Notes under the pieces: model-generated
The model's database searches: none
Seen by the model: the letters and a program-made list of their open reading frames with translations, nothing else
Told to the model about the DNA's origin: nothing
Made by a program: the position numbers and the translations under genes
Source of the DNA: JBPESN01 sp051710625
Lineage (GTDB): Bacteria; Pseudomonadota; Gammaproteobacteria; Enterobacterales; Enterobacteriaceae
DNA: 15,485 nt
Direction: 5' to 3'
Assembly (NCBI RefSeq): GCF_051710625.1
Contig: NZ_JBPESN010000052.1
Location: forward strand, 1 to 15,485
Shown: piece after piece, positions 7,757 through 15,132 of the stretch
Position numbering within the stretch: the first letter of the stretch is position 1
How the letters are laid out: each line of letters starts with the position of its first letter

Positions 7757-7828
7757 TGGTGCACCCGTGTTGTTCTGAGGTGAGCATCTCACCTCTATTC
7801 AGGTGGCTAAATTCAGTGTGCCACTACA

Positions 7829-8011
7829 GCTTTGAAACCCCGGGGTTGTTTTATTTTCGTGAGAGCGTCACTTATACAATGCGCAATACCGCCACATTGA
7901 CAGAACAACACGGGGCAATGCGGCTATAGGAAAACGGCAAAATCACTTGAAGCATAATTGATTCAGCCGCTAAGGTGCGAGAGTTGTTATTCCGACGCTA
8001 AGATACAGGGG
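7829..8011. other. Non-coding remnant between IS copy C and ycgL
   Basis: No gene is recognisable. In the ancestral order ycgM, ycgN and further genes would lie here, so this is probably what remains after their deletion. A palindrome AACCCCGGGGTT (7836-7847) is followed by a T-rich run (7848-7857), which resembles a plus-strand terminator, but the palindrome has no real loop. Confidence 0.3.
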
Positions 8012-8292
8012 TCAATGATCAGGTTTTTTTCCGACGCGCTGATGCTGGGCCAATAAACTTCCCACCGGCGGGAGGACTTGAAGATAGAACCCCTGCTCCT
8101 TAAGTAATTCTTTTACTTTCCTATATCCACCGAAGCCTGTTTTTTGCTACCGTCTAGGGAAAAAATCATTGAGAATAGGGGTTTGCCGAAGTGTGCCATT
8201 AAGTTGGCCGGGACGCTGGAAAAATCCTCTCGTCTTTCGACAAACAGATAGGTTTGATCCTGTTTTGAACTTTGATAGATCACACAAAACAT
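8012..8292 (-). pseudogene. ycgL: YcgL family protein, single-base frameshift
   Basis: The ATG at 8292 opens MFCVIYQSSKQDQTYLFVER, then REDFSSVPANLMAHFGKPLF, an excellent match to the small YcgL protein of gammaproteobacteria (function unknown; often beside minC). After VDIGK the frame hits TAA at 8115-8113. Restoring one missing base there gives VKELLKEQGFYLQVLPPVGS and then LLAQHQRVGKKPDH with a stop at 8014-8012. The span of 281 bases is one short of 94 codons, which fits a 1-bp deletion. It is divergent from minC, as in E. coli. A sequencing error cannot be excluded for a single-base event. Confidence 0.93.
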
Positions 8293-8425
8293 ATTTTTTA
8301 CTTTATTAACGTGGTCTGGTGTCTTGCCTGTATATAGCGGTAACTATAACATGCATGCAGTACTACGGAATATCGCCTCCCGTGACGAAACGGGAAATAC
8401 ACGTGCTAAGACTGAGTCAGGATAG
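8293..8425 (+). promoter_or_regulatory. ycgL-minC divergent promoter region
   Basis: The 133 bases between the divergent ycgL and minC starts must carry the minCDE promoter. A possible pair is TTGCCT (8324-8329) and TATAAC (8345-8350), but the 15-base spacing is short. An AT-rich block at 8286-8310 precedes it. The minC ribosome-binding sequence TCAGGA lies just before the ATG at 8426. Confidence 0.35.
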
Positions 8426-9109
8426 ATGTCGCAAACGCCAATTGAGTTGAAAGGCAGTAATTTTACTTTATCGGTAATTCATGTGCATGATGCGCAGCCA
8501 GAGGAAATCCGTCGGGCGATAGAGGAAAAAGTCGAACAAGCACCTGAATTTTTAAAAAATGCGCCGGTGGTCATTAACGTCGCCGGTCTCGGTCGTGACA
8601 CCTCCTGGGAGGTGCTGTCGCAGGCGGTGCTGGCCACCGGTCTGCACGTCGTCGGCGTCAGCGGTTGCAGCGACAGTAAGCTTAAACAGGCTGTTGTGCG
8701 CAGCGGGTTGCCGCTGCTGACCGAAGGCAAAGCGCCGAAGCGCAACGTCGCTGCGGCACCCGCCCCGGCGCCGGCGGCGGTCAAAACACGGCTTATCAAC
8801 ACGCCGGTGCGCTCCGGGCAACAAATTTACGCCCGCAATAGCGATTTGATCGTCACCAGCAGCGTCAGCCCCGGCGCCGAGCTTATTGCCGATGGCAATA
8901 TACATATTTATGGCATGATGCGGGGCCGCGCGCTGGCCGGTGCGGCGGGCGACGGAGAGTGCCAGATTTTCTGCACCCATCTCTCCCCCGAACTCGTATC
9001 TATTGCTGGCCAGTATTGGCTGAGCGATCAAATTCCGGCCGCGTTTTCAGACAAAGCTGCGCGCTTATGTCTGCAGGACGGCACGCTTACCATTCATCCT
9101 TTAATTTAG
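8426..9109 (+). CDS. minC: Septum site-determining protein MinC
   Basis: Inhibitor of FtsZ polymerisation that blocks division at the poles when recruited to the membrane by MinD. The protein is 227 residues, close to E. coli MinC (231). The N-terminal FtsZ-inhibiting domain spans about 1-105, beginning IELKGSNFTLSVIHVH. A short Ala/Pro-rich linker (AAAPAPAPAAVKT, about 109-121) leads to the C-terminal beta-helix dimerisation and MinD-binding domain with SVSPGAELIADGNIHIYGMM and RGRALAGAAGDG (RGxxxAGxxG signature). First gene of minCDE; its stop is 21 bases before minD. Open and full length. Confidence 0.97.
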   Translation: MSQTPIELKGSNFTLSVIHVHDAQPEEIRRAIEEKVEQAPEFLKNAPVVINVAGLGRDTSWEVLSQAVLATGLHVVGVSGCSDSKLKQAVVRSGLPLLTEGKAPKRNVAAAPAPAPAAVKTRLINTPVRSGQQIYARNSDLIVTSSVSPGAELIADGNIHIYGMMRGRALAGAAGDGECQIFCTHLSPELVSIAGQYWLSDQIPAAFSDKAARLCLQDGTLTIHPLI

Positions 9110-9130
9110 CCCTTGACAAGGAATCCATTT

Positions 9131-9943
9131 ATGGCACGCATTATAGTTGTTACTTCGGGTAAAGGGGGCGTTGGCAAGACCACATCGAGCGCGGCCATCG
9201 CTACCGGTTTAGCCCGCAAAGGAAAGAAAACCGTAGTGATCGATTTCGATATCGGGCTGCGAAATCTTGATTTGATCATGGGCTGTGAACGCCGGGTGGT
9301 CTATGACTTCGTCAATGTCATCCAGGGTGATGCCACGATGAATCAGGCGCTGATAAAAGACAAACGGACCGAAAATTTATATATTCTGCCAGCGTCCCAA
9401 ACGCGGGATAAAGATGCCCTGACCCGAGAGGGCGTGGAAAAAGTGTTGAATGATTTGGGCACGATGGAATTTGATTTCGTCGTCTGCGATTCACCGGCCG
9501 GTATTGAAACCGGTGCCCTGATGGCACTGTATTTTGCCGATGAAGCCATTATCACCACTAACCCGGAAGTCTCGTCGGTGCGTGACTCCGACCGTATATT
9601 AGGTATCCTGTCGTCGAAATCGCGCCGCGCCAAAAAGGGCCTAGAGCCAATCAAAGAGCACCTGCTGTTGACCCGCTACAATCCTGGACGCGTCAGCCGC
9701 GGCGACATGCTTAGCATGGAAGATGTCATTGAAATTCTACGCATTCCCTTGGTGGGTGTGATCCCCGAGGATCAATCGGTATTGCGGGCCTCCAACCAGG
9801 GTGAGCCGGTGATTCTCGATGAGGAATCTGATGCTGGCCAGGCCTATTCAGATATGGTTGATCGCCTGTTAGGAGAAGAACGTCCCTTCCGCTTTATCGA
9901 AGAAGAGAAGAAGGGATTCCTGAAACGCCTGTTTAAGGGATAA
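9131..9943 (+). CDS. minD: Septum site-determining ATPase MinD
   Basis: Membrane-associated ATPase of the ParA/MinD family that carries MinC and oscillates pole to pole with MinE. The ATG at 9131 gives MARIIVVTSGKGGVGKTTSS, 270 residues, the exact family length. A TTG at 9113 would add six residues but has no family support, and AAGGA at 9118-9122 fits the ATG. The deviant Walker A motif is residues 10-17 (GKGGVGKT) with K11 and K16. Switch I has D38 and D40 (VIDFDIGLRN), and the DSPAGIE motif corresponds to Walker B/switch II. The C-terminal amphipathic membrane-targeting helix (KKGFLKRLFKG) is intact. It is 3 bases from minE, so translation is probably coupled. Confidence 0.98.
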   Translation: MARIIVVTSGKGGVGKTTSSAAIATGLARKGKKTVVIDFDIGLRNLDLIMGCERRVVYDFVNVIQGDATMNQALIKDKRTENLYILPASQTRDKDALTREGVEKVLNDLGTMEFDFVVCDSPAGIETGALMALYFADEAIITTNPEVSSVRDSDRILGILSSKSRRAKKGLEPIKEHLLLTRYNPGRVSRGDMLSMEDVIEILRIPLVGVIPEDQSVLRASNQGEPVILDEESDAGQAYSDMVDRLLGEERPFRFIEEEKKGFLKRLFKG

Positions 9944-9946
9944 ACC

Positions 9947-10216
9947 ATGGCATTGCTAGACTTTTTTCTCTCTCGTAAAAAATCGACAGCCAATATAGCC
10001 AAGGAACGGCTACAGATCATCGTGGCCGAACGGCGCAGAGGTGATAACGAACCGCATTATCTGCCGCAGCTGAAACGTGACCTGCTTGAGGTCATCAGCA
10101 AATATGTGCAAATCGACCCCGAAATGCTCTCGGTGCAGCTGGAAAAAAAGGATGGGGATATCTCGATCCTGGAGCTGAACGTGACCCTGCCGGAAACGGA
10201 AGAGACTACGAAATAA
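9947..10216 (+). CDS. minE: Cell division topological specificity factor MinE
   Basis: 89-residue partner of MinD that stimulates its ATPase and confines MinC-MinD to the poles. The N-terminus MALLDFFLSRKKSTANIAKE forms the membrane-targeting segment. The anti-MinCD helix ERLQIIVAERRRGD follows (about 20-33). The topological-specificity beta domain includes LPQLKRDLLEVISKYVQI and ISILELNVTLPE. Last gene of the operon; convergent with rnd. Confidence 0.98.
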   Translation: MALLDFFLSRKKSTANIAKERLQIIVAERRRGDNEPHYLPQLKRDLLEVISKYVQIDPEMLSVQLEKKDGDISILELNVTLPETEETTK

Positions 10217-10382
10217 GCGTCTGCGCCTGACACGCCTACAACCGACCGGCAGGCCGCCAACGCTTTTATGGCGCCGCCGTAAGCGCTGCACGCCATACCG
10301 TCAAGCGCCGTCCCCACTCCTTGTTACTTAAGCGACAGGCCGGCCGTCAGCTACAGACGCCAGGCGTTGGCCTTCGCAGCTG
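10217..10382. other. minE-rnd convergent intergenic region
   Basis: The 166 bases between the convergent minE and rnd stops are GC-rich with several short inverted repeats, but no stem followed by a clear T-tract on either strand. I do not call a terminator. Confidence 0.3.
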
Positions 10383-11525
10383 CTAGAGGCCCGTTTCACT
10401 CTGATCCTGATGCAATATTGTCTCTAGTTGCGCGCCGAACAGCGCGCAGCGCCAGCCGCTAATCAGATCCGGCTTCCGCGTCGGCGGCGTCAGCCCCCAC
10501 ATCACGCTGATTAAATGGTTGATTTGGCGACGCGACGCCAGCAATTCACCGCTGAGCCCCGTCTTTGCGGCCGTCAGTTGAATTTGCTCTCTTAGCGTTT
10601 TGAACATCTGGCGATAGCCGGGACGATCGACAAGATTCAGCACCGGCGCGGGCAATGCCTCGTCCGGCAGGGCCTCCGCCTCCTGCACCTTAGCCAGAAA
10701 GGCCCGGCCATGGTAGCGGATTTCTGGCCCGCTCAGGCCAAGCTGTTCCAGTTCGCCAAGCGACCCCGGCATATAGCGCGCCACCTGCCACAGATGCTCT
10801 TCGCGGACGACGAAATTGACCGCCATATCACGCTCGCGGGCTTTGTTCAGACGCCAGCTGGCCAGCAGCCGCAGACAGGCCAGTTGGCGCGTGCGCAGTT
10901 GCCAGGCGTTAGCGATATCCAGATAGGCCTGTTCAAGATCGGCCACCTCGCGGCGCCGCTGACAAATAGCCTCGCACTCTTGGCTGGCCTGCGACCACCA
11001 ACCTGCCTGCTGCGTTTGCGCTATCAGCTTGTGCGCCATCGGCAGCAGCCAATACACATCGGCGGCGGCATAGTCACACTGCCGATCGCTGAGCGGGCGC
11101 GCGAGCCAGTCGGTACAGGATTCGGTTTTATCCAACGTGACATCCAGCGTTTCCGCTACCAGCGCGGCGAAACCGTAAGAAAGCGTGCGGCCGGTAAACG
11201 CGGCCAGCACCTGGGTATCGATCATCGGCACCGGCATTTGGCCGAAGCTATGCCAGAACACTTCCAGATCCTCGCTGCAGGCATGCAGTAATTTAGTTAC
11301 CTGCTCATCCGCCAGGAGGGCAATAAAAGGTTGCCAATCGGTAATAGCCATCGGATCGATAAGCGTCAGCGCCTCGCCGTCAAACATCTGAATCAGGCCC
11401 AATTGGGGATAATAGGTGCGGGTGCGCACAAATTCGGTATCTACCGCCACCCAGGGATGCTGACGGGCTTGCTGACATCTGTCGTGTAATGCCTGATCCG
11501 TGGTAATCAATTGATAATCTAACAC
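10383..11525 (-). CDS. rnd: Ribonuclease D
   Basis: 3'-5' exoribonuclease of the DEDD family that trims tRNA precursors and other small RNAs. The protein is 380 residues against 375 in E. coli. The DEDD catalytic set is visible: Exo I VDTEFVRTRTYYPQLGLIQ with D29 and E31, Exo II HACSEDLEVF with D86, and Exo III YAAADVYWLLP with Y152 and D156. Two HRDC-like domains follow, including RTRQLACLRLLASWR with NFVVREEHLW (about 215-260). The start is GTG at 11525-11523 behind a GAGAGAG sequence; E. coli rnd also uses a non-ATG start, which keeps expression low. No lesions. The fadD gene expected upstream is absent. Confidence 0.96.
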   Translation of the reverse strand: MLDYQLITTDQALHDRCQQARQHPWVAVDTEFVRTRTYYPQLGLIQMFDGEALTLIDPMAITDWQPFIALLADEQVTKLLHACSEDLEVFWHSFGQMPVPMIDTQVLAAFTGRTLSYGFAALVAETLDVTLDKTESCTDWLARPLSDRQCDYAAADVYWLLPMAHKLIAQTQQAGWWSQASQECEAICQRRREVADLEQAYLDIANAWQLRTRQLACLRLLASWRLNKARERDMAVNFVVREEHLWQVARYMPGSLGELEQLGLSGPEIRYHGRAFLAKVQEAEALPDEALPAPVLNLVDRPGYRQMFKTLREQIQLTAAKTGLSGELLASRRQINHLISVMWGLTPPTRKPDLISGWRCALFGAQLETILHQDQSETGL

Positions 11526-11621
11526 TGCTCTCTCTTATTACGTGATAGAGGAAAAAATGACGGCCGCCTAAACGGGCCTCGCGCGCGCCAGGCGCCGGCG
11601 CACTCGGGCAGCGTCGCGGGG

Positions 11622-12243
11622 TTAATCTGACAGCACGGTGTCGACCAGTGTGTCGCCGTAGTACCCCCCGCCAGGCCGGGCCGTATCCGGGCCCCCACGG
11701 GGAACCGTAGCGATAATCCCAGCACCACGGCCCGAACGGAGGCCCTATAGGCGCCGAGACCTGGCGCACCACCCACCAGCGTTTATAACCGTTTACCTGC
11801 AGGACCATGTAGGTGTAGTCCGCTTTGTCGATGTGCCCTTTTTCCGTGCCGCCGGTAATCGGGCCGACAACACTAATCCATTGGCCTTTCAAATCGGACG
11901 GCTCCGGCTCCACAAAGCCGTTAATTTGGGCAATAATGCGCCCCACAGACGGCCGATGCATCAACGGCACTGCGCCGTCGTTTAGCGAAACGGTAGCGAT
12001 TTCCAGCCGGGTGCGGCAGGTCTCGTTGGTCACTTAAACCACTTTACCGCCGAAGCGCCCTTCCTGACCGATATACAATTGCGAGCCATTCATCACCCGC
12101 ACCAAATCATCCTGCGATGTCGGGGAGGTATCGCGGATGGCTTCCGGTACCGTCACACAGCCGGAAAGCGTTAACACTGCCGCCATGAAGCCGACCGGCA
12201 CCAGCCGGCGAATCGATACAGGTAAAGCTTTTGGGCTGAAAAT
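11622..12243 (-). pseudogene. yeaY: Slp-family outer membrane lipoprotein YeaY, stop and frameshift
   Basis: Homologue of the starvation-lipoprotein family (Slp/YeaY). The N-terminus has a lipobox (MAAVLTLSGC, Cys codon 12159-12157) followed by VTVPEAIRDTSPTSQDDLVR and GSQLYIGQEGRFGGKVV. There TAA at 12036-12034 interrupts the frame, which continues directly as VTNETCRTRLEIATVSL and then WISVVGPITGGTEKGHIDKA. A second lesion is an extra base in a C6 run (11664-11669, G6 on the coding strand). Removing one restores GPAWRGYYGDTLVDTVLSD and the stop at 11624-11622. No ATG precedes the hydrophobic signal region; candidate starts are ATT at 12243, GTG at 12201 or the late ATG at 12186, so the start may also be lost. 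Confidence 0.92.
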
Positions 12244-12305
12244 AGTGCTTGATCTAGTTAATTAATCTACTACTTTGACCCGCACCGACTGGATAAGTTT
12301 AGCGC

Positions 12306-13007
12306 TCAGCCCCGGCTGGGTAACTTTTTCCATGCCACTTCGTTACGTAAATAGGTCGGTTCGGCAAGCGCCACCGGTTGAGCGCCGCCGTGGCGATAAT
12401 GTTGCAGCGCCAGCGGCAGCATATCCCGCGCGCTCGGCAACAACGTGTGCCCCGCAACCAGCGTCAACCCCTCATGATGAAAGAGCGTCGGATAGGTCTG
12501 CCAGCCGGTGCCGGCGGTGGCCCAGCAGCCCGACAGACTCGCGCCCAGCGACGCCAGAGCCTCAGGTGCCGCTACCGCTTCGCGCTCCTCACCCAGCCAA
12601 ACGCCTGCTTGGCGTTGATAAAGTGCCCAATACACTTCACCCATGCGCGCATCGATGGCGGTCAATACCTGACAAACACCTGTCTGGCGCCTGGCGCCTT
12701 CCGCCAGCGCCGCCAGCGTGGACACGCCTATAAGCGGCAGATTGGCCCCCAACGCCAGTCCCTGGGCGATGCCGATACCGATGCGGACACTGGTAAAGCT
12801 GCCGGGGCCGCGGCCGAACGCCAGCGCATCCAGGCTGTTAAGCGTGATACCGGCTTCCGCCAGCAGGCTGTCCACCATGGGCAGAATGCGCTGCGTATGC
12901 TCGCGCGGGGCAAAGGTAAAGCGCTCCAGCAAGACATCGTCGTCGAGCATCAGGGCGGCGGAACAGGCTTCGGTCGCGGTATCAAGGGCTAAAATGCGGG
13001 TAGACAT
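12306..13007 (-). CDS. tsaB: tRNA threonylcarbamoyladenosine biosynthesis protein TsaB
   Basis: Essential ASKHA-fold scaffold that pairs with TsaD in the TsaBDE complex, which makes t6A37 in ANN-decoding tRNAs. The protein is 233 residues against 231 in E. coli. It opens with MSTRILALDTATEACSAAL and contains APREHTQRILPMV and FGRGPGSFTSVRIGIGIAQG. The family usually has Gly where this has the Ser of SFTSVR. Later come VLTAIDARMGEVYWALYQ and the end LRNEVAWKKLP. The ATG at 13007 was chosen because the upstream GTG/TTG options add residues without family support. It overlaps the read-through end of the yoaA pseudogene. Intact amid broken neighbours, as expected for an essential gene. Confidence 0.96.
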   Translation of the reverse strand: MSTRILALDTATEACSAALMLDDDVLLERFTFAPREHTQRILPMVDSLLAEAGITLNSLDALAFGRGPGSFTSVRIGIGIAQGLALGANLPLIGVSTLAALAEGARRQTGVCQVLTAIDARMGEVYWALYQRQAGVWLGEEREAVAAPEALASLGASLSGCWATAGTGWQTYPTLFHHEGLTLVAGHTLLPSARDMLPLALQHYRHGGAQPVALAEPTYLRNEVAWKKLPSRG

Positions 13008-14647
13008 GCCAAACCTCAGGCGGGAACACAATGAACTTTAATGGGCGTTTATGATAACATACCCTTGCGACAAGGGGATACAGCGCGCCGCCGCCGGTCA
13101 GAAAGGCGATGGTGCGTTCGAGGGAGCGGGTGCGGCGCGCGGGCGACAGGCTTTGCAGAAAAATCTTGCCGTACGAGCGGGTTACCAGTCGCTGATCGCA
13201 GATAATCAGCACGCCACGGTCATCGCTGTCGCGTATCAACCTGCCAACACCCTGCTTCAGGGTGATGACCGCCTGCGGGATCTGCACCTCTGCAAAAGGA
13301 TCGCCGCCGCGCCGCTGACAATCTTCAATACGGGCTTTCAGCAGCGGAGCATCCGGCGCGGTGAACGGCAGTTCATCGATAATGACGCAGGACAGGACAT
13401 CGCCGCGCACGTTCACCCCTTCCCAAAAACTGTTGGTGGCCACCAGAACCGCGTTACCGGCATCCACAAACTGGCGCAGGATTTCGCGTTTACTGGTTTC
13501 ACCCTGCACCAACACCGGCAAGGTCGCCGAGTTGAAGATCAGGTGCCGGTTTTTTCCGCCATTACTTCATGGAAGTGATTCGAGACCGACAACGGCGTTA
13601 GCGCTAGCAGAAAATGACGCGCGTTACATTCGTACCAATAGCCGAATCCCGGCTCGCTGGCGTTTCGCAGCCGTTTAAGCCGGGCGCGGTAGGGCGTCGC
13701 GCGCTCAAACGCATCATCCAGCAGCATCAGCGCGCGCTGCACCGCCGGTTGCGCCAGAACGTCGCGCAGATTACCGCGAAATCCGGGTTCCCCCCCAGCG
13801 CCAGGCGAAAATCCTGGGCGCGGCACGCCAGCAGGCCGGCGCTCTTTTGCAACTGTGCCATATCGCATACATCGGTCCGGTAAGCCAGCGGCATATCGCG
13901 CGCCAAATCCAGCATATGGCGGCTGGTCAATTGCTGGCCGAAATAGTGGCTGGCGATATCCGGCAGTTGATGCGCTTCGTCGAAAATCATGACATCGCCG
14001 CGGGGGATAAGCTCCCCGAAACCGCTTTCTTTGACTACCATGTCCGCCAAAAACAGATGATGGTTGACCACCACAACATCCGCATCCATGGCCCGGCGGC
14101 GGGCCTTGACCACAAAGCACTCTTTGTATTCGGGGCAGTCGCTGCCGAGACAATTATCGTTAGTACTGGTCACCAGCGGCCAAATAGAGCTGTCTTCGGG
14201 TATACCGCTACAGTTAGCGATGTCCACATCCTCGGTTCTCGACGCCCAGGCGCGTACCTGACTTAGCGCATCAAGCGTCTCCGCCGTCAGCGCGCCGCCC
14301 GCCGCCGCATGCTGCGCCATCCTTTCCAGGCACAGGTAGTTAGCCCGCCCTTTCAGCAGGGCCAGTTGCCCGCGGCAAGACAGCGCCTGCGCGATACGGG
14401 GCAGATCCCGGGCCTACAGCTGATCCTGCAACGCTTTCGAGCCGGGGGAAATAATCACTTTTTTATCGACGCGCAGGGCGGGCACCAGATAGGCATAGGT
14501 CTTACCGGTACCTGCCTCCACCACCAGCGGGTGTTACGCGCAGATGGCGTCACGAATGGCTTCAGCCATGAGGCGCTGAGACTCCTGCGGCTTGAAACCG
14601 TTCAGGGCTTTCGCCAGGATACCCTGGGGCGTAAAATCGTCTGTCAC
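12982..14647 (-). pseudogene. yoaA: ATP-dependent helicase YoaA (XPD/DinG family), multiply disrupted
   Basis: Remnant of the iron-sulfur DNA helicase YoaA, a replication-repair factor. The start is GTG at 14647 after GGGAGA, reading TDDFTPQGILAKALNGFKPQ. Lesions in order: TAA at 14536-14534; Walker A shortened (EAGTGKTYAYL at 14518 downward, where E. coli has EAGTGTGKTYAYL, two residues lost); TAG at 14416-14414; a frameshift in a C7 run at 13790-13796; an in-frame loss of about 20 residues between LLDD and AFERAT (near 13715); a missing base near 13540 in the Trp of the WIF-SATL motif; and a deletion of roughly 100 residues joining SATL to PVLVQGETSK (near 13520). The cysteine-rich NCLGSDCPEYKECF region, the DEAH box (IFDEAHQLPD) and the last helicase motif (ITLKQGVGRLIRDSDDRGV) survive. 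The original end near 13087 has also lost its stop, and the frame runs on to 12982 inside tsaB. Confidence 0.95.
13051..13059 (-). promoter_or_regulatory. Possible extended -10 promoter for tsaB
   Basis: On the minus strand TGTTATCAT (13059-13051) resembles an extended -10 element (TGn plus TATCAT), about 44 bases upstream of the tsaB ATG. A TTGTCG (13071-13066) is too close to act as its -35. With yoaA decayed upstream, a private promoter would be needed for this essential gene. Confidence 0.3.
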
Positions 14648-14757
14648 ATTCTCTCCCGCGCACGCGCGTTGCCCTGTTGTAGCGATGCAAAAGATTCTGG
14701 ACTAATTTGCAGTCAATTCTGGACTCCTTTAAACCCTAAAAAGTGTCCATTTTGGAC
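14648..14757. repeat. Intergenic region with three TTCTGGACT-type repeats next to IS copy D
   Basis: Between the yoaA start and IS copy D, ATTCTGGACT occurs at 14694-14703 and again at 14716-14725. A variant TTTTGGACT (14750-14758) ends at the first base of the IS. The region would hold the yoaA promoter. The repeats look like the terminal repeats of another mobile element or a binding-site array, but the short stretch does not decide. Confidence 0.4.
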
Positions 14758-14829
14758 TGTAGTGGCACACTGAATTTGGCCACCTGAACAGAGGTGATAT
14801 GCTCACCTCAGAACAACCCGGGTGCACCA

Positions 14830-15132
14830 ATGAAAAAAAGAAATTTTAGTCCTGAATTCAAACGCAAATCCGCTCAACTGGTTATCGACCAAAATTACAC
14901 CGCCGCGCCAGCAGCAAAAGCCATGGACGTCGGTTTTTCTACGATGACGAAATGGGTAAAACAACTGCGTGATGAGCGACAGGGGAAAACGCCAAAAGCC
15001 TCTCCCATAACCCCGGAACAAATCGAAATATGCGAGCTCAAGAAGAAGGTACAACGCATTGAAATAGGAAACGAGACATTAAAAAAAGCTACAGCGCTCT
15101 TGATGTCAGACTCTCTGAACAGTTCTCGTTAA
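14830..15132 (+). CDS. IS3-family OrfA, copy D
   Basis: 100-residue OrfA, open, starting MKKRNFSPEFKRKSAQ, with the helix-turn-helix AAKAMDVGFSTMTKWVKQLR. In the coiled coil it has IEICELKKK and IEIGNETLKK where the other copies have IEIRELKKK and IEMENEILKK. The slippery site is A_AAA_AAA (15081-15087) in place of A_AAA_AAG, still a plausible shift site. Confidence 0.88.
   Translation: MKKRNFSPEFKRKSAQLVIDQNYTAAPAAKAMDVGFSTMTKWVKQLRDERQGKTPKASPITPEQIEICELKKKVQRIEIGNETLKKATALLMSDSLNSSR

Larger units (their letters stand above)
6580..7828 (-). mobile_element. IS3-family insertion sequence, copy C (complete, 1249 bp)
   Basis: Same element and orientation as copy B, same length. The left terminus is intact (TGTAGTGGCACACTGAATTT read inward from 7828). 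At the right terminus the outermost T found in copy B is G at 6580. The 3-base flanks are CGG (6577-6579) and GCT (7829-7831), so no target duplication is seen. I find about ten base differences from copy B, all within the outer 200 bases or so at each end. Confidence 0.95.

Noticed and set aside
4509..7828. Composite transposon made of IS copies B and C carrying dsbB
   Set aside because: There is no target duplication at the outer ends, dsbB is a normal core gene near its ancestral location, and the transposase frames are interrupted.
9113..9130. Upstream TTG start for minD
   Set aside because: It adds six residues absent from the family and removes the spacing to the AAGGA sequence; the ATG at 9131 gives the exact family N-terminus.
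10710..11291. 193-residue plus-strand open frame opposite rnd
   Set aside because: It is an antisense shadow; the minus strand encodes full-length ribonuclease D with all catalytic motifs.
13051..14773. Plus-strand open frames opposite yoaA
   Set aside because: They have no protein-like features; the minus strand aligns throughout with the helicase.
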